DNA from: Bathynomus jamesi
Taxonomy: Eukaryota > Arthropoda > Malacostraca > Isopoda > Cirolanidae
NCBI GenBank assembly: GCA_023014485.1
Contig: JAJOZX010000877.1
Span: forward strand, 124,001 to 188,000
Direction: 5' to 3'
Length of the DNA: 64,000 nt
The notes beneath the pieces were generated by a model, which worked only from the letters and a program-made list of their open reading frames with translations, was not told where the DNA came from and made no database searches. The position numbers and the translations under genes were made by a program. Each line of letters begins with the position of its first letter. The first letter of the stretch is position 1. Shown here piece after piece: positions 42,021 to 54,750 of this stretch.

Positions 42021-42860
42021 TATTCAAAACATGATGTATCGTTACATTTATTTAAGTATGCAACGGGTAAAACATAAAAAATAACACCAAAAGACCATTC
42101 TATTTTTGGTCGGACCAATTTTTGCTTTGATGACAGCGAAACCGGCGAGTCATTGACTGTCAATTTTTGAAAATACTCGACCATAATCGGAATATTTTTC
42201 CACAAATTTTCATAAATGTCCAACAATTTTCGAATGCTTCAGGACAATTTTTGTTTCACAACATGTTCAACATCTCCCCATAGGTGTTAACTGGGGCTCA
42301 AATCGGGGAAATGAGCTGAACAATACAGAATTTCAAGAACATTCTTCCGATTCAGGCTTTTGTATATTAGGCCGTATGTTTGGAGTCGTTTAGATACTGA
42401 AAAACCCAATCATCACCCAAATTGGTCTGTGCGCCTGGAGCCTGGTTTCCTGGATGTTCTGGATGCACTGGTGCTTGTTTATGATCCCTTCACTGCAGTG
42501 GATCGGTACACTGTCTGCTGTGTAAAACGAAGCCCATACCATAATAGATCTGCTATTACCCTTTACAGTTTTAACGATGCATTCGGGATGGCATTCTTTA
42601 CTAAAAACCACGGCGAAAGCATTGTTGGTCATCATTTCCCATCCGATTGTATTCAGCCTCATCAGTCCACAGCACAACTGCTCTACCATTCAGTCTCTGT
42701 TTTTTTTCTTTTTTTGCCTGAAACAACTGATGCTATCGATTCTTGGATGAGATTGCAAGCTTACGACATGCAATGAGCCCATTCAGGTTCTTGACTATCA
42801 ATGCTCGCCTCTCAGTGCTAAACTGCACAGAAATTCTGTGACATTCGTTCAACTCAGCCC
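42020..42860 (-). pseudogene. Tc1-like transposase remnant (unit A, extends left of the duplication)
   Basis: Minus-strand reading shows a Tc1-type stretch: E-C-H-P-x-C-I-V-K-T-V-K, S-I-M-V-W-A-S-F (about 42580), then in other frames S-P-H-L-W-G-D-V-E-H-V-like sequence near 42290 and the C-terminal L-W-K-N-I-P block near 42200. Several stops and shifts; catalytic residues cannot be checked reliably. The portion right of 42131 is repeated in unit B. Confidence 0.7.
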
Positions 42861-43043
42861 CAATCTAGTTTAAAGATTTCCGACAGTCCTTCAAAAGAAC
42901 TCACTCGATCACTCGGATAGTGCGTTGATTCACTTATTTTGTTTTGCAGGATCTTCGGCTCTCAAACGTCCGCAAATCGTTGTACCTCCGTTTACTGTGA
43001 ACAGTTTCTGTGGGCATTTTAAACTGACCATCTATGGCTCACA

Positions 43044-43256
43044 GGTAAAGCTTTTGTAGGCGGAATCGTAACGCCTAACTACTCTGATGAAGTAAAAGAG
43101 TTTGGCTGCTCACAGAATAACATTTCAAGCTTCTACAAAATTTGTACTATCAAGGACAACTGCATACCTTATATTAATATTGACGACAATGGCTTGCGTT
43201 TCGTAGAACACGCGAATCAAAGACGTGAAGGCCAAATTAGGCGAGTGGTAAACTAA
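43044..43256 (+). pseudogene. 71-codon coding-like fragment of unknown family (unit A)
   Basis: An uninterrupted frame without ATG ends at TAA 43254-43256. Its composition is protein-like (G-G-I-V-T-P-N-Y-S near the start, I-N-I-D-D-N-G-L in the middle, a basic R-R-E-G-Q-I-R-R end) and unlike the surrounding AT-rich noise. It starts just after C-A-C-A-G, which could be a splice acceptor. I do not recognise it; the terminal part of a decayed transposon or virus gene is possible. Confidence 0.35.
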
Positions 43257-44347
43257 ACATATTTATGTGGTTGTCAGGAGACCTACACACAGGACTAATA
43301 TATATATATATATATATATATGTTAACCCCTCCGTCTACGGCCTTGTGCAGTTCGAAGTTGAGGGGGGGTTCTGGTTAGGTGGCAGCAACGGATTTGTTA
43401 CTCTGGAGTCTCTGGTACCGTATAGGGAATCGCAGAAGTTTCTCTTATACTACTCTCCGATTTCTTCTTGTAGTGGATCGGAGGATTCTGTGAGGCTTAC
43501 GAAATTCTCTAAGGGTTCCCCGATTTTTCTTGTAGCGTATCGGGAAATTATTTTTCTCTATTTTAAGACTAAGTTCTTTGAAGAAAACAAGGCTCGAAGG
43601 AGAAGACAAAGATATTCTCTTACTGTAGTTTACTGTTAAAATGTTACAGGTAATGCTCAGCCTCTAAGTTAGATCAGACAATCAGAATGAAAATTTGAAA
43701 AATTATAAGAGTTTATATATACATATTTTGTTGACATCATTATTATTTAATGTTGACTTGTTTTGTTCTCAATAGGCTGCATTATTTTACAAAATATTTG
43801 AAGATAAGGTAAATATTTTAGCTGTAGCAATGTCTAGACAGATAAGCAAGATATTTGAAGATGAAGACATATCTTTATTTTAAACCGTATATTGACACAT
43901 CTGATGTTATCATGATCTGCCGAGTTAACTAAAAATGGAAATTGAAATATGCATTTTATTATGAATTACAATTAAACATGCATATCAGCAAAAATTAAAT
44001 GCTTAAGATTTAAAATTAAACGTTAAGCAAGACATGACTTCATATTTTATAGCGAAGAGAGAATGTATACAGAAAATTAACATTGCAGAATTTAACAAGA
44101 CTACATTATTAAGCTAAATCTAAAAAAAAATTATTAAGTAATTTAAAAAGAAATAATTCATCAATTATTCATCAGAAATAAAATAGAAAGCAAATAAAAA
44201 ATTTATCCAAACTCGTGTCAGCGTTATGCGACTTTGGACTCTATATGTCAAAATGAATATATGAATATAAATATACATAAGAATATAAGGATTATATAAA
44301 TATACGAATTATACGAATGAATATAAGAATTATACGAATTATAATAT

Positions 44348-44391
<44 letters not shown>

Positions 44392-44663
44392 TTTCATTGG
44401 CAGAAGCTAAGGAAGGTATGCAGGAGCTCTTTGGTCTAACAAATTAATTGGAGTGGCTTTTCTTTCTACATAGTAATCAGCATTTCTTGCAACAAGGACC
44501 CACGACGAGGGACGGAACTTCTCTCTCTCTCAGGGTGCTTGTATCCCGGAGGAATAGTGTCTACATATTTGTCTTAGCTTTCCATGATTTAAAGACTCGA
44601 CTTCCTTCGTCGTTTTTAGTTTTCGGGCTCCCTTTGTAGCAAAATATCTAGTTCTCTGAAGTA

Positions 44664-45984
44664 CAGTCCCCTGCAATAGTCGCGCTCCACCCCTATAAAG
44701 CTCTCCGAGGTGTGGAGGCAACGCAGTCCCTCTTAAACCCCTGTCCCCTGATTTTCTTAAGAACGCACAAAACATAATGTTCAAGTTATAAGGAACTGAC
44801 ACTTGTTCAAGTAAATAAATATATATTTACTACATCACAACAATAACCTTATTATACACAATTACTGAATACTTGGTCCATCCTCCATTATTATTAATGA
44901 TCTGTCGTAGCCTATTTGGAACAAATGCCACGTGATTGTAGATGATTTGTGAGTTCCCGCAGAAAAGTTCCTACTCTGCCATGGTGTGTTCCAGCAGTTG
45001 TCGAGATGTCCGCTCCTGTCCAGGCTCCCAAGCGTTAACCACATTTGCCCACACATTTTCAATGGGGTTTAGGTCACAACCCTTGGTGGGTCAGTTCAGC
45101 AGCTCGACAGCTCGTTGTTCCTGAAAGCACCGTCTGATGAACAGGGCAGTTATCCTGTAAAAAGAAATTAGCAAAACTTGAGCGTTCACATTTCACCCAT
45201 ACTTTTTTGAAGTTGCCTTAAGAGGACGCAAAAATAAATAAATAAATAAATAAAAAAAATAAAGATACATTTAAAATTACATTTAAAACTACATTTACTA
45301 ATGTCTTCCTTTAATCATATTACCTCAAAATATACGCTGCTTGACCTTGATTAAATCATTTCTTGAAAGCATATTTTGTGCAATGAAAATAATTTAGTTG
45401 CATTACTTACCTGCTAACTATAATCCGCTCAGGATGCAGTAATCCTGTCAACACCTCAGGTTGGGCCGTCCAAGTTACGTCACTACCATATACGAGCTGT
45501 AAGTCTTTCCCTTTTACCCTACTTTAAGCATTTCTTATATTTAGTTATACCATAGTAACTGAGATAATCGTGATTTTTTTTTTACTAATACAAGATGTCT
45601 CTTTCCTTTTCTGTATAAATTATAGTCGATTGCAACAATATTACTATTACCTACTTTTTATAAAAATCCTTAATCATATTACTTTTTTTTTATTTAAGAA
45701 TATTATCTACTTTATACGATGCACTGGAAACTGATCGAAAGCATATGTGATAGCAGTATATAGAGTAGTGTTTCAAGGGTAAAAAATAAAGTGTGGGAGT
45801 ATTTACAAACACACACACAGGATATCCACATCTCGCTCTGACCGGATGCTACACTTGTCCCCTCCTCCCCCTCCTCATATCCCCACCTCCTCTTTCCTTT
45901 TACTTCTCCCTCCCCCACCACTGCGTTGCCTCCACATCTCGGAGAGGGCTATACAGGGGTGGAGCGCGACTATTGCAGGGACTG
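44664..45984 (-). mobile_element. Tc-like element with about 70-bp TIRs (unit A)
   Basis: Left end CAGTCCCCTGCAATAGTCGC, right end complementary to CAGTCCCTGCAATAGTCGCG; the arms go on through the G-C-T-C-C-A-C-C-C-C and G-T-G-G-A-G-G-C-A-A-C-G-C blocks, about 70 bp. TA on both sides fits Tc1-mariner insertion. Size 1321 bp. Only the C-terminal part of a transposase is recognisable inside. Confidence 0.87.
44862..45150 (-). pseudogene. Tc-like transposase C-terminal fragment (unit A)
   Basis: Minus strand: C-D-L-N-P-I-E-N-V-W (with the catalytic Glu, about 45070) followed by the C-terminal region and a G-G-W-T-K-Y end near 44870. A stop replaces W near 44975. It is the same transposase type as the gene at 60702-61735 (G-G-S-Y-T-K-Y end). 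The upstream two thirds are missing or unrecognisable. Confidence 0.75.
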
Positions 45985-46389
45985 TACATTTGTTCTTGTT
46001 TTTATTTATTTAATTGTTGTCTTAATAACCTCAAAATGAAAATGAGTTTTCGAAACACACGCACACACAAACTTGTTTGTTACCAAATTGGGACCCGTGT
46101 CCTGACCTTACATTTTCCGACATTTTCTTGGTTTATCCAACATTTTGGAACATCTGTGCAAATTAACAATTTGGGACGTGTGCATTGGCTGTAATACTAT
46201 TTTGCGTCTTAGTGCAGTTGACAGTTTGGGACATGTGTGATTACATAGTTTAGATTATTTTGGGGTCAGAGTAAGTAATTAGTAAACGTAACTATTAGGG
46301 GCTTGCGTTAATAAAGTCTTTAAATGACTTGTAATGGCATACTGAAAAATATTTATGCAGCTCTTTAGCTCTAAGGGTCTCTCTCTCTA

Positions 46390-46444
<55 letters not shown>

Positions 46445-46597
46445 GTGTAACAAAAGTCGTAGCTCATAAGAGGTAAATGCGTTTAAAAGCAAGATGAAAT
46501 CAATCTTAATAAAGTAATACTGAAATCGTACTAATGCATTTAGGGATTAAATACGTTTGATTGTTGTATTTAATACTAACTCTAAGTTAATATTAAA

Positions 46598-46600
<3 letters not shown>

Positions 46601-46652
<52 letters not shown>
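46601..46652. repeat. (TA)n microsatellite (unit A)
   Basis: About 52 bp of TA; the unit B counterpart at 51808-51886 is about 78 bp. It is followed by a G-run. Confidence 0.95.
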
Positions 46653-46655
<3 letters not shown>

Positions 46656-47342
46656 GGGGGTAATTTTATCAGTTAACAAAAAGAAATGGAAATAAACTAA
46701 ATAAAAAAGGAACTATAATTCAAAGATATACGAATTTTAGTAAGATGAGAATGAGGATGTCTTAATATCTTTATAAATGGTTTGCACTGAGGGACTAATT
46801 TCCCATGTGTAAAGAAAGTACAGTTGAAATTTTATGCTTTATTTCAGTTAATAAAAAAAAAATACAAACCTTTAAAGTGTCAGATGTTTAAAAAAAAACA
46901 CCCGATATATATATATAGTCGCGATAGAGTCGTTCTTAGAGAAACGGATGCTTATAAAGAATATGAAGACAAAGGTAATCTGATCATTTATTCTAAACAT
47001 TTCTACCTTCGCAGGGATCATCTTCAGTCAAAAACTAAAGCTTACATCTTCAATGTTTGGAAGGAAAAGGTGAAGATGTCGGCTTTATTTATTTATTTGT
47101 TAATTAATTTATTTATTACAAAAGATGATGAAACGTTTAGAATAAATGTTTAGGACCCTTACATTGGTCTTCACATATATTTATATACTGTGTGTATAAT
47201 ATATATATATATATATATATATGGGATTGAACTCAGAAGGATTCCCTGAGATCTTTTATGTTACACACAGACCGTGCATGGAACAAGGAAGTCTTCTGGG
47301 AAAATTAAATCCACTATAGTTCGAATAAGTAATGGTAAATGA

Positions 47343-48072
47343 TGACAGCGAAACCGGCGAGTCATTGACTTTCAATTTTTGAAAATACTCGACCATAATC
47401 GGAATATTTTTCCACAAATTTTCATAAATGTCCAACAATTTTCGAATGCTTCAGGACAATTTTTGTTTCACAACATGTTCAACATCTCCCCATAGGTGTT
47501 AACTGGGGCTCAAATCGGGGAAATGAGCTGAACAATACAGAATTTCAAGAACATTCTTCCGATTCAGGCTTTTGTATATTAGGCCGTATGTTTGGAGTCG
47601 TTTAGATACTGAAAAACCCAATCATCACCCAAATTGGTCTGTGCGCCTGGAGCCTGGTTTCCTGGATGTTCTGGATGCACTGGTGCTTGTTTATGATCCC
47701 TTCACTGCAGTGGATCGGTACACTGTCTGCTGTGTAAAACGAAGCCCATACCATAATAGATCTGCTATTACCCTTTACAGTTTTAACGATGCATTCGGGA
47801 TGGCATTCTTTACTAAAAACCACGGCGAAAGCATTGTTGGTCATCATTTCCCATCCGATTGTATTCAGCCTCATCAGTCCACAGCACAACTGCTCTACCA
47901 TTCAGTCTCTGTTTTTTTTCTTTTTTTGCCTGAAACAACTGATGCTATCGATTCTTGGATGAGATTGCAAGCTTACGACATGCAATGAGCCCATTCAGGT
48001 TCTTGACTATCAATGCTCGCCTCTCAGTGCTAAACTGCACAGAAATTCTGTGACATTCGTTCAACTCAGCCC
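47343..48072 (-). pseudogene. Tc1-like transposase remnant (unit B copy)
   Basis: Duplicate of the remnant at 42131-42860 with the same stops and frameshifts, which shows it was already dead before the duplication. Its C-terminal end is cut at the duplication joint. Confidence 0.75.
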
Positions 48073-48255
48073 CAATCTAGTTTAAAGATTTCCGACAGTC
48101 CTTCAAAAGAACTCACTCGATCACTCGGATAGTGCGTTGATTCACTTATTTTGTTTTGCAGGATCTTCGGCTCTCAAACGTCCGCAAATCGTTGTACCTC
48201 CGTTTACTGTGAACAGTTTCTGTGGGCATTTTAAACTGACCATCTATGGCTCACT

Positions 48256-48468
48256 GGTAAAGCTTTTGTAGGCGGAATCGTAACGCCTAACTACTCTGAT
48301 GAAGTAAAAGAGTTTGGCTGCTCACAGAATAACATTTCAAGCTTCTACAAAATTTGTACTATCAAGGACAACCGCATACCTTATATTAATATTGACGACA
48401 ATGGCTTGCGTTTCGTAGAACACGCGAATCAAAGACGTGAAGGCCAAATTAGGCGAGTGGTAAACTAA
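48256..48468 (+). pseudogene. 71-codon coding-like fragment (unit B copy)
   Basis: Copy of 43044-43256 in unit B with one amino-acid change (C to R) and a changed base just upstream that removes the C-A-C-A-G. No independent evidence of function. Confidence 0.35.
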
Positions 48469-49559
48469 ACATATTTATGTGGTTGTCAGGAGACCTACAC
48501 ACAGGACTAATATATATATATATATATATATATGTTAACCCCTCCGTCTACGGCCTTGTGCAGTTCGAAGTTGAGGGGGGGTTCTGGTTAGGTGGCAGCA
48601 ACGGATTTGTTACTCTGGAGTCTCTGGTACCGTATAGGGAATCGCAGAAGTTTCTCTTATACTACTCTCCGATTTCTTCTTGTAGTGGATCGGAGGATTC
48701 TGTGAGGCTTACGAAATTCTCTAAGGGTTCCCCGATTTTTCTTGTAGCGTATCGGGAAATTATTTTTCTCTATTTTAAGACTAAGTTCTTTGAAGAAAAC
48801 AAGGCTCGAAGGAGAAGACAAAGATATTCTCTTACTGTAGTTTACTGTTAAAATGTTACAGGTAATGCTCAGCCTCTAAGTTAGATCAGACAATCAGAAT
48901 GAAAATTTGAAAAATTATAAGAGTTTATATATACATATTTTGTTGACATCATTATTATTTAATGTTGACTTGTTTTGTTCTCAATAGGCTGCATTATTTT
49001 ACAAAATATTTGAAGATAAGGTAAATATTTTAGCTGTAGCAATGTCTAGACAGATAAGCAAGATATTTGAAGATGAAGACATATCTTTATTTTAAACCGT
49101 ATATTGACACATCTGATGTTATCATGATCTGCCGAGTTAACTAAAAATGGAAATTGAAATATGCATTTTATTATGAATTACAATTAAACATGCATATCAG
49201 CAAAAATTAAATGCTTAAGATTTAAAATTAAACGTTAAGCAAGACATGACTTCATATTTTATAGCGAAGAGAGAATGTATACAGAAAATTAACATTGCAG
49301 AATTTAACAAGACTACATTATTAAGCTAAATCTAAAAAAAAATTATTAAGTAATTTAAAAAGAAATAATTCATCAATTATTCATCAGAAATAAAATAGAA
49401 AGCAAATAAAAAATTTATCCAAACTCGTGTCAGCGTTATGCGACTTTGGACTCTATATGTCAAAATGAATATATGAATATAAATATACATAAGAATATAA
49501 GGATTATATAAATATACGAATTATACGAATGAATATAAGAATTATACGAATTATAATAT

Positions 49560-49605
<46 letters not shown>

Positions 49606-49877
49606 TTTCATTGGCAGAAGCTAAGGAAGGTATGCAGGAGCTCTTTGGTCTAACAAATTAATTGGAGTGGCTTTTCTTTCTACATAGTAATCAGCATTTC
49701 TTGCAACAAGGACCCACGACGAGGGACGGAACTTCTCTCTCTCTCAGGGTGCTTGTATCCCGGAGGAATAGTGTCTACATATTTGTCTTAGCTTTCCATG
49801 ATTTAAAGACTCGACTTCCTTCGTCGTTTTTAGTTTTCGGGCTCCCTTTGTAGCAAAATATCTAGTTCTCTGAAGTA

Positions 49878-51200
49878 CAGTCCCCTGCAATAGTCGCGCT
49901 CCACCCCTATAAAGTCTCTCCGAGGTGTGGAGGCAACGCAGTCCCTCTTAAACCCCTGTCCCCTGATTTTCTTAAGAACGCACAAAACATAATGTTCAAG
50001 TTATAAGGAACTGACACTTGTTCAAGTAAATAAATATATATTTACTACATCACAACAATAACCTTATTATACACAATTACTGAATACTTGGTCCATCCTC
50101 CATTATTATTAATGATCTGTCGTAGCCTATTTGGAACAAATGCCACGTGATTGTAGATGATTTGTGAGTTCCCGCAGAAAAGTTCCTACTCTGCCATGGT
50201 GTGTTCCAGCAGTTGTCGAGATGTCCGCTCCTGTCCAGGCTCCCAAGCGTTAACCACATTTGCCCACACATTTTCAATGGGGTTTAGGTCACAACCCTTG
50301 GTGGGTCAGTTCAGCAGCTCGACAGCTCGTTGTTCCTGAAAGCACCGTCTGATGAACAGGGCAGTTATCCTGTAAAAAGAAATTAGCAAAACTTGAGCGT
50401 TCACATTTCACCCATACTTTTTTGAAGTTGCCTTAAGAGGACGCAAAAATAAATAAATAAATAAATAAAAAAAAATAAAGATACATTTAAAATTACATTT
50501 AAAACTACATTTACTAATGTCTTCCTTTAATCATATTACCTCAAAATATACGCTGCTTGACCTTGATTAAATCATTTCTTGAAAGCATATTTTGTGCAAT
50601 GAAAATAATTTAGTTGCATTACTTACCTGCTAACTATAATCCGCTCAGGATGCAGTAATCCTGTCAACACCTCAGGTTGGGCCGTCCAAGTTACGTCACT
50701 ACCATATACGAGCTGTAAGTCTTTCCCTTTTACCCTACTTTAAGCATTTCTTATATTTAGTTATACCATAGTAACTGAGATAATCGTGATTTTTTTTTTA
50801 CTAATACAAGATGTCTCTTTCCTTTTCTGTATAAATTATAGTCGATTGCAACAATATTACTATTACCTACTTTTTATAAAAATCCTTAATCATATTACTT
50901 TTTTTTTATTTAAGAATATTATCTACTTTATACGATGCACTGGAAACTGATCGAAAGCATATGTGATAGCAGTATATAGAGTAGTGTTTCAAGGGTAAAA
51001 AATAAAGTGTGGGAGTATTTACAAACACACACACAGGATATCCACATCTCGCTCTGACCGGATGCTACACTTGTCCCCTCCTCCCCCTCCTCATATCCCC
51101 ACCTCCTCTTTCCTTTTACTTCTCCCTCCCCCACCACTGCGTTGCCTCCACATCTCGGAGAGGGCTATACAGGGGTGGAGCGCGACTATTGCAGGGACTG
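49878..51200 (-). mobile_element. Tc-like element with about 70-bp TIRs (unit B copy)
   Basis: Duplicate of 44664-45984 carried by the tandem duplication, not an independent insertion; ends and flanking TA are the same. Confidence 0.87.
50077..50365 (-). pseudogene. Tc-like transposase C-terminal fragment (unit B copy)
   Basis: Same content and lesions as the unit A copy at 44862. Confidence 0.75.
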
Positions 51201-51605
51201 TACATTTGTTCTTGTTTTTATTTATTTAATTGTTGTCTTAATAACCTCAAAATGAAAATGAGTTTTCGAAACACACGCACACACAAACTTGTTTGTTACC
51301 AAATTGGGACCCGTGTCCTGACCTTACATTTTCCGACATTTTCTTGGTTTATCCAACATTTTGGAACATCTGTGCAAATTAACAATTTGGGACGTGTGCA
51401 TTGGCTGTAATACTATTTTGCGTCTTAGTGCAGTTGACAGTTTGGGACATGTGTGATTACATAGTTTAGATTATTTTGGGGTCAGAGTAAGTAATTAGTA
51501 AACGTAACTATTAGGGGCTTGCGTTAATAAAGTCTTTAAATGACTTGTAATGGCATACTGAAAAATATTTATGCAGCTCTTTAGCTCTAAGGGTCTCTCT
51601 CTCTA

Positions 51606-51647
<42 letters not shown>

Positions 51648-51805
51648 ATATAGTGTAACAAAAGTCGTAGCTCATAAGAGGTAAATGCGTTTAAAAGCAA
51701 GATGAAATCAATCTTAATAAAGTAATACTGAAATCGTACTAATGCATTTAGGGATTAAATACGTTTGATTGTTGTATTTAATACTAACTCTAAGTTAATA
51801 TTAAA

Positions 51806-51807
<2 letters not shown>

Positions 51808-51886
<79 letters not shown>
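51808..51886. repeat. (TA)n microsatellite (unit B)
   Basis: The longest TA tract in the window, about 78 bp; its extra length over unit A shows post-duplication expansion or contraction. Confidence 0.95.
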
Positions 51887-51889
<3 letters not shown>

Positions 51890-52493
51890 GGGGGGTAATT
51901 TTATCAGTTAACAAAAAGAAATGGAAATAAACTAAATAAAAAAGGAACTATAATTCAAAGATATACGAATTTTAGTAAGATGAGAATGAGGATGTCTTAA
52001 TATCTTTATAAATGGTTTGCACTGAGGGACTAATTTCCCATGTGTAAAGAAAGTACAGTTGAAATTTTATGCTTTATTTCAGTTAATAAAAAAAAAATAC
52101 AAACCTTTTAAAGTGTCAGATGTTTAAAAAAAACACCCGATATATATATATAGTCGCGATAGAGTCGTTCTTAGAGAAACGGATGCTTATAAAGAATATG
52201 AAGACCAAGGTAATCTGATCATTTATTCTAAACATTTCTACCCTTCGCAGGGATCATCTTCAGTCAAAAACTAAAGCTTACATCTTCAATGTTTGGAAGG
52301 AAAAGGTGAAGATGTCGGCTTTATTTATTTATTTGTTAATTAATTTATTTATTACAAAAGATGATGAAACGTTTAGAATAAATGTTTAGGACCCTTACAT
52401 TGGTCTTCACATATATTTATATACTGTGTGTATATATATATATATATATATATGGGATTGAACTCAGAAGAATTCCCTGAGATCTTTTATGTT

Positions 52494-53098
52494 ACACACA
52501 GACCGTGCATGGAACAAGGAAGTCTTCTGGGAAAATTAAATCCACTATAGTTCGAATAAGTAATGGTAAATGACAAATACTATAGTTCTTTTTTTCATGA
52601 TGTTAGCCCGACATGGACAACGGGTCACTCGCAAAGAGGCCCCAAAATATAGCTTCCCTCACCGGCTATCTCCCAGGTAGATAGGATCCAGCTTTGGGAC
52701 AGGATCTAGGGTTTACAGCTACACCTAGCGTCCTATATTCAGGACCCCCAATATACGCAAGAAACGCATTGCATTCACGTCAGATTGAATACATCAAAGA
52801 AAAGGGGTAATTATTATATTTATGGCGAAAAACCAAAACTTAAACCTAAACTGGCAGAATTGAGCGTCCACTTTTTAAACCCTATATCCTGTCCTAAAGC
52901 TGGATCCTATCTGCTTGGCAGATAGCTGGTGAGGGAAGCTATATTTTGCGGCCTCTTTGCGAGTGACCCGTTGTCCACGTCGGGCTAACATCATGAAAAA
53001 GAAAAACAATAGTATTTGTCATTTACCATTACTTATTCGAACTATAGTGGATTTAATTTTCCCAGAAGAGTTCCTTGTTCCATGCAGGGTCTGTGTGT
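52494..53098. mobile_element. 605-bp inverted-repeat element (MITE-like)
   Basis: The left arm (52494-52712) and right arm (about 52872-53098) are inverted copies: A-C-A-C-A-G-A-C-C-G-T-G-C-A-T-G-G-A-A-C outside, then AATAAGTAATGGTAAATGAC, then G-G-G-T-C-A-C-T-C-G-C-A-A-A-G-A-G-G-C-C. A 160-bp centre has no coding capacity. Unit A of the tandem duplication ends inside a partial left arm (47265-47340), proving the element predates the duplication. Confidence 0.85.
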
Positions 53099-53099
53099 A

Positions 53100-53820
53100 A
53101 CATATATATAGTATCATACGGGCTCACATGAGGCGAAAACTCAAACACTTAATCAAACTCATTGCCCTGATGCCTGAGTTTCATTACCAATTACAGTACA
53201 ATAACCAGATAGACCGATGGTCTCTCGCAAGCAGACGTTCCAAGGAACATTTCAAGGAACGATTAATCTTTAATTAACACAGAAATTAAATTTTTGATCG
53301 GTGTACAGTGCTCGTTTTAATAACTTAGGATTCATTGCAGATCACCTGACAATTCTTTGGCAAAGCCCTTAGCAACATCTGTGGCTAACCAAACTAGCTT
53401 ATATGAAATTATTATTTCTGTTTATTATTAATTTACGGTTTTATCGAGAATATTCATGGCAATAATTAGTTAATTATTTCCAGGGAAACGTTTGCTAATC
53501 TCGCAGTGGGTTTCATAAATGTGGTACATTTGTACTATTTTTATTTTTTCGTTTAATTTTTTACTTAATTTGGTCCTTAAGCTTTGGGCTTTACTGAGAT
53601 CTTAGATTAATTAAAGATAAAACATAATTATGATATATAAGACATGATTAAACCATGATTAAATAATGTATAAATTCATAAATAATTATTAATTTGTAAT
53701 ATACAAACGAACTACAGTAATAGTTGAATATATATTTAATCTTAAATCATTAGTGTACACATAATACAAATACAGAACAAAGAATTGATAATTAGATACG
53801 AGAAATAAGACATGTTACAC
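53100..53820. other. AT-rich DNA, no feature recognised
   Basis: A short TA tract at the left edge; otherwise no repeats or coding sequence that I can support. Confidence 0.5.
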
Positions 53821-54127
53821 AATCTATACCATAAAAAGGGAGTCCTGTCCTTCCATCCGTCCGTTCGTTCGTCCGTCCCTCTGTATTCCGGATTGATTGA
53901 AAGATAGTGACATCATAGACACGTCATAAAATGGGCGGAGCTCTAACGCGTGCTTTTCACTATATGCATTTACGATTCAACAAGCAAAATTCTAATTTTT
54001 TTTAATTAGACAGAAATTTGAATGTCTCTCTGTCTGTCCCACACTAAAACACGGAAACGGCTCCTCGAGAGAAGAAATTATTTAATAAAAGTTGTTTAAA
54101 AGTAATCGAAACCTACGGAAAAATTAA

Positions 54128-54210
54128 TGAATGCCCGGTGAGGTCAGCTGTACGTCCTTGACGATTGGTTTGGTTAAGTCGTGATATTTTCGTTAAAACT
54201 AACGAAATTA
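54128..54210 (+). repeat. Palindrome-family half unit
   Basis: One arm of the palindromic family seen in full at 54430-54577, from T-G-A-A-T-G-C-C-C-G-G to TTTCGTTAAAACTAACGAAA, where only the tip of the inverted arm follows. Confidence 0.75.
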
Positions 54211-54429
54211 TTCGAAACTTACGGGAAAATTATTGGATCCTTTAAACTATTTCCCCCCAAACATACTCTTTTCATCAATCACCACCCCCAATGTTGATCT
54301 TTTCAACTATATCCTCTCAAAGTTTAAACTCTGCAAATTAACCAAAATAAGATAAGAAAACAATAACAACAAATTTATTATTTATTGCAGACATATAATA
54401 AATACAGAGCCATTATTTACATAGGATAA

Positions 54430-54577
54430 AATTTGAATGCCCGGTTAGGTCAACTCTACGCACTTGACGATTGGTCAGGTTTAGTCGTGATATGTGCGTT
54501 AGTTTTAACGAAAATATCACGAATAACCTAACCAATCGTCAAGGACGTACAGTTGACCTAACCTGGCATTCAATTAA
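54430..54577. repeat. Full palindromic repeat, about 148 bp
   Basis: T-T-G-A-A-T-G-C-C-C-G-G-T-T-A-G-G-T-C-A-A-C on the left is mirrored by G-T-T-G-A-C-C-T-A-A-C-C-T-G-G-C-A-T-T-C-A-A on the right, with the GACGATTGGT..ACCAATCGTC arms between. This is the longest member of the family and may define its true ends. Confidence 0.85.
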
Positions 54578-54669
54578 CCTAACCAGTTGGTTTATTTTAA
54601 TGTTAAAAAGTATATATATATATGTATTATTTTTGACTGTACAGTAAAAAAAAATAATTTAAAATTTAA

Positions 54670-54716
54670 CCTTGGTGATCGGTTAGGTTAAGTCGTGATA
54701 TTTTTGTTAAAAAAAA
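54670..54716 (+). repeat. Palindrome-family half unit, diverged
   Basis: T-G-G-T-G-A-T-C-G-G-T-T-A-G-G-T-T-A-A-G then TCGTGATATTTTTGTTAAAA, matching one arm; it is followed by an A-run and (TA)n instead of the second arm. Confidence 0.65.
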
Positions 54717-54750
54717 AAAAATATATATATTATTTTTTGACTGTACACTG

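Larger units (their letters stand above)
42131..47340. repeat. 5.2-kb tandem duplication, unit A
   Basis: Everything from G-A-T-G-A-C-A-G-C-G-A-A-A-C-C at 42131 recurs at 47341. The offset is 5212 bp early in the unit and drifts to 5216 by single-base and microsatellite length changes; elsewhere the copies look more than 99% identical. The left breakpoint lies in the 3' part of a Tc1-like pseudogene; the right one is inside the left arm of an inverted-repeat element (see 52494). Microhomology of 3-5 bp (ATGA) is present at the joint. Confidence 0.95.
47341..52573. repeat. 5.2-kb tandem duplication, unit B
   Basis: Direct repeat of unit A. Main differences: the (TA)n at 51808-51886 is longer than its partner (46601-46652), the (TG)n near 51625 is shorter, and one base changes at 48255 (T for A). 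On the right it continues into the intact inverted-repeat element, so unit B's right edge is the ancestral one. Confidence 0.95.

Noticed and set aside
43265..43639. 124-codon frame after the TA tract in the duplicated unit (and 48477-48851)
   Set aside because: It starts inside (TA)n, giving an I-Y-I-Y run, and the rest resembles no protein; kept out as unsupported.
45793..46194. 133-codon frame around the right TIR of the Tc-like element
   Set aside because: It crosses the TIR and flanking DNA; no homology, duplicated only because the locus is.
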